Positions 14,574-21,530 of a stretch of 22,474 bases of DNA are shown piece after piece; position 1 is the stretch's first letter, and each line of letters begins with the position of its first letter. Origin of the DNA: CAMYLY01 sp039587215 (GTDB taxonomy: Bacteria; Gemmatimonadota; Gemmatimonadetes; Gemmatimonadales; GWC2-71-9). The notes beneath the pieces were generated by a model. That model worked only from the letters and a program-made list of their open reading frames with translations, did not search any database and had not been told where the DNA came from. The stretch covers positions 1 through 22,474 of the forward strand of contig JBDHIW010000027.1 in NCBI GenBank assembly GCA_039587215.1. Direction: 5' to 3'. The position numbers were made by a program, and so were the translations under genes.

Positions 14574-14606
14574 ACGAGCCGGCCCGCTGGGAGCGGACCG
14601 GCTCGT
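14574..14606 (+). terminator. Terminator-like hairpin after argH
   Basis: Arms of 15 bases (ACGAGCCGGCCCGCT and AGCGGACCGGCTCGT) pair with one C-A mismatch around a GGG loop, 22 bases after the argH stop. This is a very stable stem in the right place to end the argGH transcript. There is no T-run after it, so it may need Rho or act as an mRNA 3' stabiliser. Confidence 0.55.
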
Positions 14607-14818
14607 CGTGTCGAGTGGCGGCATGGGCGCGCGGGTAAGTGAGTTCCCGGTGATCGTCCCCCTCAAGACGACATTCCTGCCTGGCGGCAGGGTGCGCCAC
14701 GCCGCCGACTCGATGCATTTCTCCTAACGAACGATGGGGCCGGCGAGTTTCTGGGCCGGCCGCATCAGTGTAGATGCACGGACCCGCCGGAAGGTTGCGC
14801 TCCGCCGGCCGGCGGGGC

Positions 14819-14845
14819 CTAACTCGTGCCATTGTGACGAGTTAG
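14819..14845 (+). promoter_or_regulatory. Operator-like inverted repeat upstream of the HNH gene
   Basis: Perfect 9-bp arms CTAACTCGT (14819-14827) and ACGAGTTAG (14837-14845) flank a 9-base centre. The repeat covers the predicted -35 TTGTGA (14832-14837) of the HNH gene promoter. The size and symmetry fit a dimeric repressor site. The regulator is unknown. Confidence 0.45.
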
Positions 14846-14860
14846 AGCGACGGATAGCTT
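14832..14860 (+). promoter_or_regulatory. Predicted promoter for the HNH-to-glycosylase gene run
   Basis: -35 TTGTGA (14832-14837), a 17-base spacer, and -10 TAGCTT (14855-14860). Transcription would start near 14867, giving a leader of about 30 bases with AAAGGGAG (14883-14890) as a strong ribosome binding site before the GTG at 14897. Confidence 0.5.
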
Positions 14861-14896
14861 ACCCCCATAACGTAGATCGCGGAAAGGGAGTCCGCT

Positions 14897-15448
14897 GTGC
14901 GCTGCCTCACGCTCAATGCCTCGTTCGAACCGCTCACGCTCGTCCCCGTGCGTCGTGCGCTGCGGCTGGTGCTCGACGGCAAGGCGGAGATCGTCGAGGC
15001 GGACGGATCGGGCCTCATGCGCAGCGCACGTCTCGTCATCCCGCGGCCCTCGGTCATTCGGCTCGTGCGATTCGTGCACGTTCCGCGGAAGTTCCGTCGG
15101 CAGGTGACGAACACGTTCCTCTTTGCGCGCGACCGCTACACCTGCCAGTTCTGCGGGCGGAGAGAGGCCGAGCTCGGGTTCCGCGAGTGCCTCACTCGTG
15201 ACCACCTCGTCCCCATCTCGCGGGGTGGCACGAACGAGTGGAGCAACGTCGTAACGGCGTGCTCGCCGTGCAATACGCGCAAGGGCAACCGGCTGGTGCA
15301 GGAGTGCGGCATGCAGCTCCTGTCGACCCCGACCGAGCCGCACTTCGTGTACCTCACGTGGGCCGTGCGCCGTCTGACGCCCGTGCAGACGAAATACATC
15401 CGCCTCTTCTACGGCGAGGACACGGTCCGACAGCTCGCCGGACTCTAG
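14897..15448 (+). CDS. HNH endonuclease family protein
   Basis: A 183-aa protein of the common single-domain bacterial HNH group that begins VLxLNASFEPL (here RCLTLNASFEPLTLVPVRRA). Residues 80-130 hold the HNH/beta-beta-alpha-metal nuclease core: zinc-binding CQFC (83-86) and CSPC (122-125), active-site DH (102-103) in LTRDHLVPISRGGTNEWSNV, N117, then NTRKGN. It should be a metal-dependent DNA endonuclease; the biological role of this widely conserved group is not established. GTG 14897 sits six bases after a strong AAAGGGAG site. It is followed after 22 bases by yjbQ. Not linked here to phage, intron or restriction genes, so a chromosomal function is more likely than a homing or defence role. 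Confidence 0.9.
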   Translation: MRCLTLNASFEPLTLVPVRRALRLVLDGKAEIVEADGSGLMRSARLVIPRPSVIRLVRFVHVPRKFRRQVTNTFLFARDRYTCQFCGRREAELGFRECLTRDHLVPISRGGTNEWSNVVTACSPCNTRKGNRLVQECGMQLLSTPTEPHFVYLTWAVRRLTPVQTKYIRLFYGEDTVRQLAGL

Positions 15449-15470
15449 ACCGGCGGTTCCGGGAGGCCGG

Positions 15471-15890
15471 GTGAAGACGCTCACCGACTACCTGTGGTTC
15501 ACCACGACCGAGCGGCAGGAACTGATCGACATCACGGAAGACGTCGCGGCGCGTGTGCAGTCGTGCGGGATCGAAGAGGGTTTCGTCCTCGTGTCGGCCA
15601 TGCACATCACCGCGTCGGTTTTCGTGAACGACCACGAGTCGGGCCTGTGGCACGACATCTTGGCGTGGCTCGAGTCCTCCGTCGCTCCGTGGGATCCCGA
15701 GCGGTACCGGCACAATCTGACCGGAGAGGACAATGCCGCCGCCCATCTCCGCAGCCTGACGATCGGACACGAGGTGATCGTGCCCGTGACCGCCGGCCGG
15801 CTCGACCTGGGGCCATGGCAGCGCGTGTTTTATGGCGAATGGGACGGCCAGCGCCGGAAGCGCGTCATCATCAAAGTGATGGGGGAGTGA
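15471..15890 (+). CDS. YjbQ/UPF0047 family protein
   Basis: A 139-aa protein of the YjbQ (UPF0047) family, of full normal length. It shows the conserved HITASVFVNDHE (45-56), AHLRSLTIGHEVIVPVTAGRLDLGPWQRVFYGEWDG (91-126) and the RKRVIIKV end. H45, H92 and H100 would form the metal-binding pocket. Some homologues have been reported to have thiamine-phosphate-synthase activity, but the cellular role is unsettled. The GTG start is preceded at four bases by GGGAGG. It lies 22 bases after the HNH gene, so the two are probably co-transcribed. Confidence 0.9.
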   Translation: MKTLTDYLWFTTTERQELIDITEDVAARVQSCGIEEGFVLVSAMHITASVFVNDHESGLWHDILAWLESSVAPWDPERYRHNLTGEDNAAAHLRSLTIGHEVIVPVTAGRLDLGPWQRVFYGEWDGQRRKRVIIKVMGE

Positions 15891-15923
15891 GCGCGAGGGA
15901 TTCTCGGCGGCGGGGCCCGGGTG

Positions 15924-15929
15924 TACCTT
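15924..15929 (+). promoter_or_regulatory. Possible -10 element for the acyl-CoA ligase gene
   Basis: TACCTT preceded by TG in the 50-77 base gap after yjbQ, the same hexamer as at 1790. It would give the ligase-NYN-glycosylase set its own promoter. No convincing -35. Confidence 0.3.
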
Positions 15930-15967
15930 TTAGCGCTTAGGTGTGTTGTGAGGAGTGGTTGCCAGGG

Positions 15968-17527
15968 TTGAACCTTGCTGAGCTCGTTCAGAAACGGGCC
16001 GAAACGCAGCCGGACCGGGAGTGCCTCGTGTTCGGCGCCCGTCGGTTGACGTATGCGCAGCTGGTTCGGGATGCCGCCGCGTTGGCGGCGGCCTGGCGGG
16101 AGCTGGGGATCGAACGGGAGGACCACATTGCGGTGGACCTTCCGAACTGCCCCGAGTGGGTCGTGGCGATGCTCGCCGCGGCCAACCTCGGCGCGGTGAT
16201 CGTCCCGCTGCATCCCGCGCTGGGCTACCATGAGCTCAAGTACCAGCTGCGGCACACGGATGCGCGGCTGGTGGTGGCGTCCGAGTCCGTCGGGGACACC
16301 GAGTATTCGGAGTTCGTCGACGACGTGATGGACGGTCTCCCCGCGCTGCACCACGTGGTGACCGTGGGGGTGGACGACGACTGGCCCGACGATCGGGTCT
16401 GGCGCTTCGACGATCTCGTGGTTCGAGGTCGTGGCCGTCCGACGTCGCCCGTACCGGGTGACGACGACGCTCCGCTCGCGCTCCTCTACACATCGGGTAC
16501 GACGGGCAAGCCGAAAGGCGTGGTGCTGTCCCACCGCAATGTGGGACATGCCGCCCGTGAGACCGCCGCCGCGCTCGCGTTGACGGCGGACGACCGCGTG
16601 TTCGTGGCCGTGCCGCTGTTCACGATCTTCGGCGTGCAGGTCGCCGTGTCGTCGCTCACGACCGGCAGCACCATGGTGCTGCAGGAGCGCTTCGACCCTG
16701 CGGCTGCACTGGAGACCATCGAGCGGGAAGGTGTCACGGTCTGCCACGGCGTCCCGACGATGTTCGAACTCCTGATGCGTCAGGAGTCGTTTGGCGATCA
16801 CGATCTCTCCGTCGTGCGGACGGGGGTGATCGCGGGCAGTCCGGTGGGTGTCGATCTCGTGCGCCGCGTGCGGCAGTGGAACGACGTCCAAGTCGCATAC
16901 GGGCTCACGGAAACCGGCCCGACCGTGTCGATCACCCGGTTCGACGACACGGTGGATCGGCGCGAGCGTACGGTCGGACGGCCCATTCCCGGGGTCGAGG
17001 TTCGGGTTCTCGATCCCAAGTCCGGGGAACTGCATGCACTGGACGCCGTCGGCGAACTGGTGGTGCGCGGCCCCAACGTGATGATGGGGTACCATCGCAT
17101 GCCGACCGAAACGGCGCGTGCGTTCGGCCCCGAGAACTTCTTCGCGACCGGCGACGTCGCGCACGTGGATGACGAAGGTTACGTGACGATCGTCGGCCGG
17201 CAGAAGGAGATGATCATTCGCGGCGGGTACAACGTATTCCCGCGCGAGTTGGAGGATGTGCTGCGGACACACCCGGGAGTGGAGGACGCCTGCGTACTGG
17301 GCGTGCCCAACCCGATTCTCGGGGAGCTGATCTGCGCGTGTGTGGTGGCGGTGGAAGGGGCGGCGGTCGATGCCGACGCGCTGCGGGAGTTTTGCCGAGA
17401 GCAGGTAGCTGACTACAAGGTTCCAGACGTGGTCCGCTTCTTCGACACCTTCCCGAGAACCGGGACCGGGAAGGTGATGCGACGGGAGCTGGCGCGCGTA
17501 ATGGAGCAGGAAACGGAAACAACGTGA
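15968..17527 (+). CDS. Long-chain fatty acid-CoA ligase-like AMP-forming synthetase
   Basis: A 519-aa ANL-superfamily enzyme that activates a carboxylic acid as acyl-AMP, then transfers it to CoA. Motifs in order: P-loop YTSGTTGKPKG (174-184), YGLTETGP (311-318), TGD (394-396), hinge GRQKEMIIRGGYNVFPRELE (410-429), and the catalytic lysine K502 in PRTGTGKVMRREL. The acid substrate cannot be read off; FadD-like medium/long chain is the default. The start is uncertain. TTG 15968 gives the usual MNLAELV opening with GAGGAG 12 bases upstream; GTG 15941 (nine more residues) and TTG 15959 are alternatives. Its TGA overlaps the next GTG as GTGA. An acyl-CoA dehydrogenase lies at the window end, a plausible beta-oxidation partner. 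Confidence 0.9.
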   Translation: MNLAELVQKRAETQPDRECLVFGARRLTYAQLVRDAAALAAAWRELGIEREDHIAVDLPNCPEWVVAMLAAANLGAVIVPLHPALGYHELKYQLRHTDARLVVASESVGDTEYSEFVDDVMDGLPALHHVVTVGVDDDWPDDRVWRFDDLVVRGRGRPTSPVPGDDDAPLALLYTSGTTGKPKGVVLSHRNVGHAARETAAALALTADDRVFVAVPLFTIFGVQVAVSSLTTGSTMVLQERFDPAAALETIEREGVTVCHGVPTMFELLMRQESFGDHDLSVVRTGVIAGSPVGVDLVRRVRQWNDVQVAYGLTETGPTVSITRFDDTVDRRERTVGRPIPGVEVRVLDPKSGELHALDAVGELVVRGPNVMMGYHRMPTETARAFGPENFFATGDVAHVDDEGYVTIVGRQKEMIIRGGYNVFPRELEDVLRTHPGVEDACVLGVPNPILGELICACVVAVEGAAVDADALREFCREQVADYKVPDVVRFFDTFPRTGTGKVMRRELARVMEQETETT

Positions 17528-19413
17528 GAAACTTCTCCACCGGGCGGTCCGCGCGGACCGCCGCCGACCCGACGGTCCACGCGCCGAACGCGGCGCTGCT
17601 GATCGACTTCGACAACGTCACCATGGGGGTCCGGTCGGATCTCCAGAACCAACTGCGCCGTCTCATGAACTCCGAGATGATCAAGGGGAAAGTGGCGGTG
17701 CAGCGCGCGTACGCCGACTGGCGGCGTTACCCGCAGTACATCGTGCCCCTGTCCGAGTCGTCGATCGATCTGATCTTCGCGCCCGCCTTTGGCTCGAATA
17801 AGAAGAACGCCACCGACATTCGCCTCGCGATCGACGCGCTGGAACTCGTGTTCACGCGGCCCGAGATCGGCACGTTCATTCTGCTGTCGGGCGACTCCGA
17901 CTTCTCGAGCCTGGTGCTCAAGCTCAAGGAGTACGGCAAGTACATCATCGGGGTCGGGATCCGCGAGTCGTCGAGCGATCTGCTGATCCAGAACTGCGAC
18001 GAGTATTACAGCTACAACGAGCTCACCGGGTTCACGAAGGAGCACGAGACCGAGCATGTCTCCAAGGACCCGTGGGAGCTGGTGGTCGAGGCGGTCGTGC
18101 AGATGCGCAAGGACGACGACGTCATGCGCTCCGATCGCCTCAAGCAGGTCATGCAGGGGATCGACCCGACGTTCAGCGAGAAGGACGCCGGCTTCAGCCG
18201 GTTCTCGAAGTTCGTGACCGACGCTCAGAAGCGTGGACTCCTCACGCTGACGAAGCTCGACAACGGGCAGTACGAGGTGGACGTCGGCGACAACGCCAAC
18301 GTGTCGCCGGAAGAAGAGAAGGCCCTCAACGCGAAGCCGCGCACGGAGTCGAAAGAGCCGCGCGGCAGGAGCCGCCGCGGCCGCCGCGGCGGTGCAAAGT
18401 CACGCGAGGCGGGCGGCCTGTCGCTGTCCGAGGCATTCGAGTTGATGCGCCAGGCCCTGTTGGTGCTCGGTGCCGTCGGCGAGGATGCGGCGCCCGGAGA
18501 GTCGGTTCGTGCGAAGATGATCGAGCTCGTCGGTGCGGACGGAGACCCCGTTTTCGAGCGGCCGAAGTTCCAGCGTCTTCTGCGGCAGGCGCACGACGCG
18601 GACCTCATCGAGCTCGTGAAGCAGGACGACGACTACCTCATGAAGCTCACCGCGGGCGCGGTGGACGAGAGCCCCGCCGCGGCACCGCCCGAGGCGCCGG
18701 CCGCCTCCGAGGCCGAGTCGTCGGCAGACGAGGGTGAGGAGAAAGCCCCGAAGAAGAAGCCGGCGGCCAAGTCGCGCACGCGGAGCCGCCGGACGAAGAG
18801 CGCAGCGACCAAGACAAAGAGCGAAAAGGCGACGACGGAGTCCGAGGAGCCCGCCGCCGAGCGTGCGGACGAGTCGGGAGATGTCGCTGCCGAGACTACG
18901 ACCGCCAAGCGTCGGCGGAGCCCTCGGTACCGCCGCGGTTCCAAGGGACAGGAATCTGCGCAGGCGGCTGAAAACGACACGACGACGAAGGTCGGCAAGG
19001 TGTCCGAGGCCGACGCTGCCGCGAAGGCGAAGCCGAAGCCGAAGCCGAAGGCCGACGCTGCTGCCACGCCGAAGGCCGACGATGCCGCGAAGCCCGCGGC
19101 GAAGAGGTCGCGGCGCGTGGGGCCGCGCCGCGGCGGCCGCGCGAAAGCTGACGAGGGCGGGTCGGGGGCGACCGCCGCGGTCGGCAAAGTCGAGTCATCC
19201 CCGACGACGGAGCGGGCGGCGTCGCGCCGAGAGCCGGATGCACCGTCGGAACCGTCCACGCCCGCATCGCCGTCGGAAGGCGCCCGTCAGGCGCCCGTCG
19301 TATCGGCACCGCCCGCTGAGGCTCCCGCGGAGGAGTCGGGAAGCTTGCTCAAGCGCATGGGTGCTGCGTTTCAAAAGGCCATGCGCGGCGAGGAGGGCGA
19401 CACCCCGGAGTGA
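17524..19413 (+). CDS. NYN-domain putative ribonuclease with two OST-HTH/LOTUS-like domains and a basic disordered tail
   Basis: A 629-aa protein. Residues 22-170 form a NYN (LabA/DUF88, PIN-like) domain with the acidic metal-site pattern: D28 and D30 in LLIDFDNV, D98 in NATDIRLAIDAL, D124 and D126 in LLSGDSDFSSLV. Residues 183-255 match OST-HTH/LOTUS (DPWELVVEAV, FSRFSKFVTDAQKRGLLTL, NGQYEVDV). Residues 301-376 look like a second, more divergent copy (SEAFELMRQAL, FQRLLRQAHDADLIELV, DDYLMKL). Between them is an Arg-Gly patch RGRSRRGRRGG. Residues 380-605 are low-complexity Ala/Lys/Glu/Pro with basic clusters, and a short amphipathic helix ends the protein. This suggests an RNA-binding endoribonuclease. 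GTG 17524 and the stop both overlap neighbours by GTGA. Confidence 0.85.
   Translation: MRNFSTGRSARTAADPTVHAPNAALLIDFDNVTMGVRSDLQNQLRRLMNSEMIKGKVAVQRAYADWRRYPQYIVPLSESSIDLIFAPAFGSNKKNATDIRLAIDALELVFTRPEIGTFILLSGDSDFSSLVLKLKEYGKYIIGVGIRESSSDLLIQNCDEYYSYNELTGFTKEHETEHVSKDPWELVVEAVVQMRKDDDVMRSDRLKQVMQGIDPTFSEKDAGFSRFSKFVTDAQKRGLLTLTKLDNGQYEVDVGDNANVSPEEEKALNAKPRTESKEPRGRSRRGRRGGAKSREAGGLSLSEAFELMRQALLVLGAVGEDAAPGESVRAKMIELVGADGDPVFERPKFQRLLRQAHDADLIELVKQDDDYLMKLTAGAVDESPAAAPPEAPAASEAESSADEGEEKAPKKKPAAKSRTRSRRTKSAATKTKSEKATTESEEPAAERADESGDVAAETTTAKRRRSPRYRRGSKGQESAQAAENDTTTKVGKVSEADAAAKAKPKPKPKADAAATPKADDAAKPAAKRSRRVGPRRGGRAKADEGGSGATAAVGKVESSPTTERAASRREPDAPSEPSTPASPSEGARQAPVVSAPPAEAPAEESGSLLKRMGAAFQKAMRGEEGDTPE
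19030..19050 (+). repeat. AAGCCG hexanucleotide repeat in the NYN gene tail
   Basis: Three copies of AAGCCG plus AAG encode a KPKPKPK stretch within the disordered Lys/Ala-rich tail. Short coding repeats like this can change copy number without shifting the frame. Confidence 0.6.
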
Positions 19414-19985
19414 CCCGTACGGGCAGGCCGCTGGGGAAGGAGTTCTACGCGCGCGACACCGCAAGGGTCGCGCGCGACCTTTTGGGGTGCTATTTGGTCT
19501 CCACCATCGGCGGTCGGCGCACGGCGGGGCGGATCGTCGAAGTCGAAGCGTACATTGGACCGCACGACCCGGCGGCGCACGGCTTCGGCAACCGCCGGAG
19601 CGAGCGGAACCAGTCGATGTTCGGGCCGCCTGGAACTGCGTACGTCTACCGCAGCTACGGGATCCACTGGTGCGTCAACGCGGTCACGGAGCGTGACGGG
19701 TATCCGGCAGCCGTGCTGATCCGGGCGCTCGAGCCCGCTGTCGGGCTGGGAGTGATGGCAGCCCGACGTGGGCGGGATGAGCGTCGACTCCTGTGCGCCG
19801 GTCCGGGTCGCCTGTGCCAAGCGCTCGGGATCACCCGGGCGCAGGACGGGGCCTCGCTGAGCCGCGGCCCGCTTCGAATCACGCGGACCGTGGAGTTCCG
19901 GCCGCCAGCCGTCGCGATCTCCGGTCGGGTGGGTATCTCGAAGGCGGTGGATTGGCCGCTCCGGTTCACGTCCGCGGCGGGGTGA
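19410..19985 (+). CDS. 3-methyladenine DNA glycosylase (AAG/MPG family)
   Basis: A 191-aa protein of the alkyladenine glycosylase family, which removes alkylated and deaminated purines to begin base excision repair. It has the N-terminal FYARDTARVARDLLGCYLV, catalytic E46 in VEVEAYIGPHDPAAHGF (43-59), NQSMFGPPGTAYVYRSYGIHWCVN (67-90) with the intercalating-region tyrosines, AVLIRALEP, and the C-terminal GRVGISKAVDWPLRF. Length matches bacterial homologues. GTG 19410 overlaps the NYN gene stop as GTGA, so it is translated from the same mRNA as the ligase and NYN genes. Confidence 0.93.
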   Translation: MTRTGRPLGKEFYARDTARVARDLLGCYLVSTIGGRRTAGRIVEVEAYIGPHDPAAHGFGNRRSERNQSMFGPPGTAYVYRSYGIHWCVNAVTERDGYPAAVLIRALEPAVGLGVMAARRGRDERRLLCAGPGRLCQALGITRAQDGASLSRGPLRITRTVEFRPPAVAISGRVGISKAVDWPLRFTSAAG

Positions 19986-20091
19986 GCGGGATCACGGTCG
20001 GTTCCGCATCACCGTGGCACCTTGCATGTTGCAAAGGGCCGCGCAGCGCCTGCTGACGCGGTCCCCGTGCTCGACAAGGAGTTGGTGCCGC

Positions 20092-21414
20092 ATGCGCCGG
20101 ATCTACACCGTGTTACTCACCGCACTCGTGGTGGCCCCGTCACTTGCGAGAGCGCAGGACTATGCCCCGCCCGAGTGGACCATTCGCCTGTCCTCTCGTT
20201 TGGAGATCGGCGGCTCGTCCCTCCTCGTGCGTGCCCTGCACCACAATCGGAGTGTGGAGGCGCGCGCGAACTGGGTGCAGCTCCGCCTCGATCGCGACGA
20301 TGCGCAGCACGGGCTCCTGATCGATCCGGCTACCGCCCTCGAAATGCACGAACTTCTCTGGCTCCACCAGCATGGCGTCGTCGTCGCTGCCGACGAAGTG
20401 GTTGCGACGACGCTCACGGTGCGCGTGCATCAGGATAAGCGGCGGACACTCACGTTCCTGTGCGAGTCCGATTGCGTTGCCGACACGACCCGCGTGGTGT
20501 CGTTCGAGCTCACGGACGAGGAGGCCGACCGGCTCAACGTGGCGCTGATGACGATGGCGTCAGAGCTCGGTGTGCGGCGCGAAGCAGCGCCGCACGCGCC
20601 CACGCCGGTTGTAGTCGAGCCGGCGACGGTGGGAGGACGCATCTCGGTGGCCACGCAGCCGCGGGCGACGCTGTACGTGGATGGAGAGGCGATCGGTGAA
20701 ACGCCGATCGAAGACCTCGCCGTCGAGATCGGCGACCACGTGTTGCGGGTCGAACGCGAGGGCTTCGAGACCCTCGTTGATTCGGTCACGGTCCGTCCCA
20801 CGGGCACGCTGATTCGCCAGTACAGCCTGCAGCGCACGGCGGCTCAGGAGATTCTGGATCGAGGCGGCGGGCAGCTCACGGTGTTCTCGAGGCCGTTCGC
20901 AACGGTGTACATCGATGGAGAAGCGATCGGCGAGACGCCGGTGCGCGAAGCGGCGCTCCGCGCGGGTCCCCACATTCTGCGCGTGGACCGAGCGGGCTTC
21001 GAGTCGGTTACGGATACGATCTTGATCCTGAGCGGCACCCTCCTCCGGCGCACCTATGAGCTTGCGGAGGGCGGTGAACCCCCGGCCTGGGAGCAGGGTG
21101 CGTCTGCACCGACCCCGGCTGCTGCACCGACCCCGGCCGCGGCACCGTCCGCAAGCGCGGCGCCGGATCCGGCGCCGGCCCCGACCGTCACGGGCGCCAG
21201 GGCGCGGCTCATCATCACGGCCGCGCCGACGGCCAGCGTGTGGATCAATGGACGCCACGTCGGCGACACGCCGATCCTTGGCGTACCGGTCGAGGGCGGT
21301 ACGCACGTGATCGAGCTCGTCCGCGACGGGTACACGGCCATTGCGGACACCGTGGTCGTGACCGGCGAGGGCAGTCTGCGGAAGTCGTACCGGCTGCAGC
21401 GGCGACCGCGCTGA
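20092..21414 (+). CDS. Secreted protein with three PEGA domains
   Basis: A 440-aa protein with a signal peptide (MRRIYTVLLTALVVAPSLARA, cleavage likely after 21), so probably periplasmic or surface-exposed. Residues 22-165 form a domain I do not recognise, with a likely disulfide pair C124/C128 (LCESDC). Three PEGA repeats follow, at about 182-248, 259-325 and 370-437, each with the pattern xVYVDGxxIGxTP, then HxLRVxRxGFE, and ending near SLQR/YELAE/YRLQR. PEGA domains are beta-sandwich surface modules often linked to S-layer or envelope proteins. A Pro/Ala linker (338-364) separates repeats 2 and 3. ATG 20092 is chosen because it starts the signal peptide exactly; AAGGAG lies ten bases upstream. 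No catalytic motif seen. Confidence 0.85.
   Translation: MRRIYTVLLTALVVAPSLARAQDYAPPEWTIRLSSRLEIGGSSLLVRALHHNRSVEARANWVQLRLDRDDAQHGLLIDPATALEMHELLWLHQHGVVVAADEVVATTLTVRVHQDKRRTLTFLCESDCVADTTRVVSFELTDEEADRLNVALMTMASELGVRREAAPHAPTPVVVEPATVGGRISVATQPRATLYVDGEAIGETPIEDLAVEIGDHVLRVEREGFETLVDSVTVRPTGTLIRQYSLQRTAAQEILDRGGGQLTVFSRPFATVYIDGEAIGETPVREAALRAGPHILRVDRAGFESVTDTILILSGTLLRRTYELAEGGEPPAWEQGASAPTPAAAPTPAAAPSASAAPDPAPAPTVTGARARLIITAAPTASVWINGRHVGDTPILGVPVEGGTHVIELVRDGYTAIADTVVVTGEGSLRKSYRLQRRPR
21106..21141 (+). repeat. 18-bp tandem duplication in the PEGA protein linker
   Basis: Two near-identical 18-base units starting GCACCGACCCCGGC encode APTPAA twice, in the Ala/Pro linker between PEGA repeats 2 and 3. 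A third partial copy follows. Confidence 0.6.
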
Positions 21415-21445
21415 CCTTTCGGCCGCGCCCGGCCGTCCCCTCCGC

Positions 21446-21451
21446 TATCTT
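21446..21451 (+). promoter_or_regulatory. Possible -10 element for the acyl-CoA dehydrogenase gene
   Basis: TATCTT (TAnnnT) in the 116-base gap after the PEGA gene. The leader would be about 73 bases and contains a perfect CACCGGC/GCCGGTG hairpin with a GGGG loop (21482-21499). No -35 is evident. Confidence 0.35.
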
Positions 21452-21530
21452 TCGCGACACACCTGCTCCCGATGCGGAGCCCACCGGCGGGGGCCGGTGC
21501 GAGGGGCGTCCATCCACGACGAGTGAATCC

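Larger units (their letters stand above)
14553..14896. other. 344-bp non-coding gap rich in inverted repeats
   Basis: No convincing gene lies here. It holds a terminator-like hairpin (14574-14606), a CCTGCC/GGCAGG hairpin with a four-base loop (14676-14691), a long hairpin (14733-14766, 11 of 12 pairs), an alternative GCATC/GATGC hairpin (14762-14777) that would compete with it, a CCGCCGGCCGGCGG palindrome near 14792-14805, and the operator-like repeat at 14819-14845. A 34-codon reading frame at 14622-14727 is present but unsupported. The density of pairing suggests a structured RNA or leader, although high GC content inflates such counts. Confidence 0.4.

Noticed and set aside
14622..14727. 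34-codon reading frame MGARVSEFPV... in the argH-HNH gap
   Set aside because: It has no convincing ribosome binding site or recognisable motif, and it overlaps hairpin-forming sequence; it is more likely chance.
15830..17272. 480-codon minus-strand frame opposite the acyl-CoA ligase
   Set aside because: Antisense shadow rich in His/Arg; the ligase motifs on the plus strand explain the region.
14897..19985. HNH nuclease, NYN nuclease and DNA glycosylase read as a defence island
   Set aside because: The members belong to widespread chromosomal families, are interleaved with metabolic genes (yjbQ, acyl-CoA ligase), and no phage, restriction, toxin or mobility gene is present; ordinary operon packing explains the cluster.
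20022..20034. TTGCATGTTGCAA palindrome before the PEGA gene
   Set aside because: The arms are only five bases and no -10 lies at a suitable distance; too weak to call an operator or promoter.
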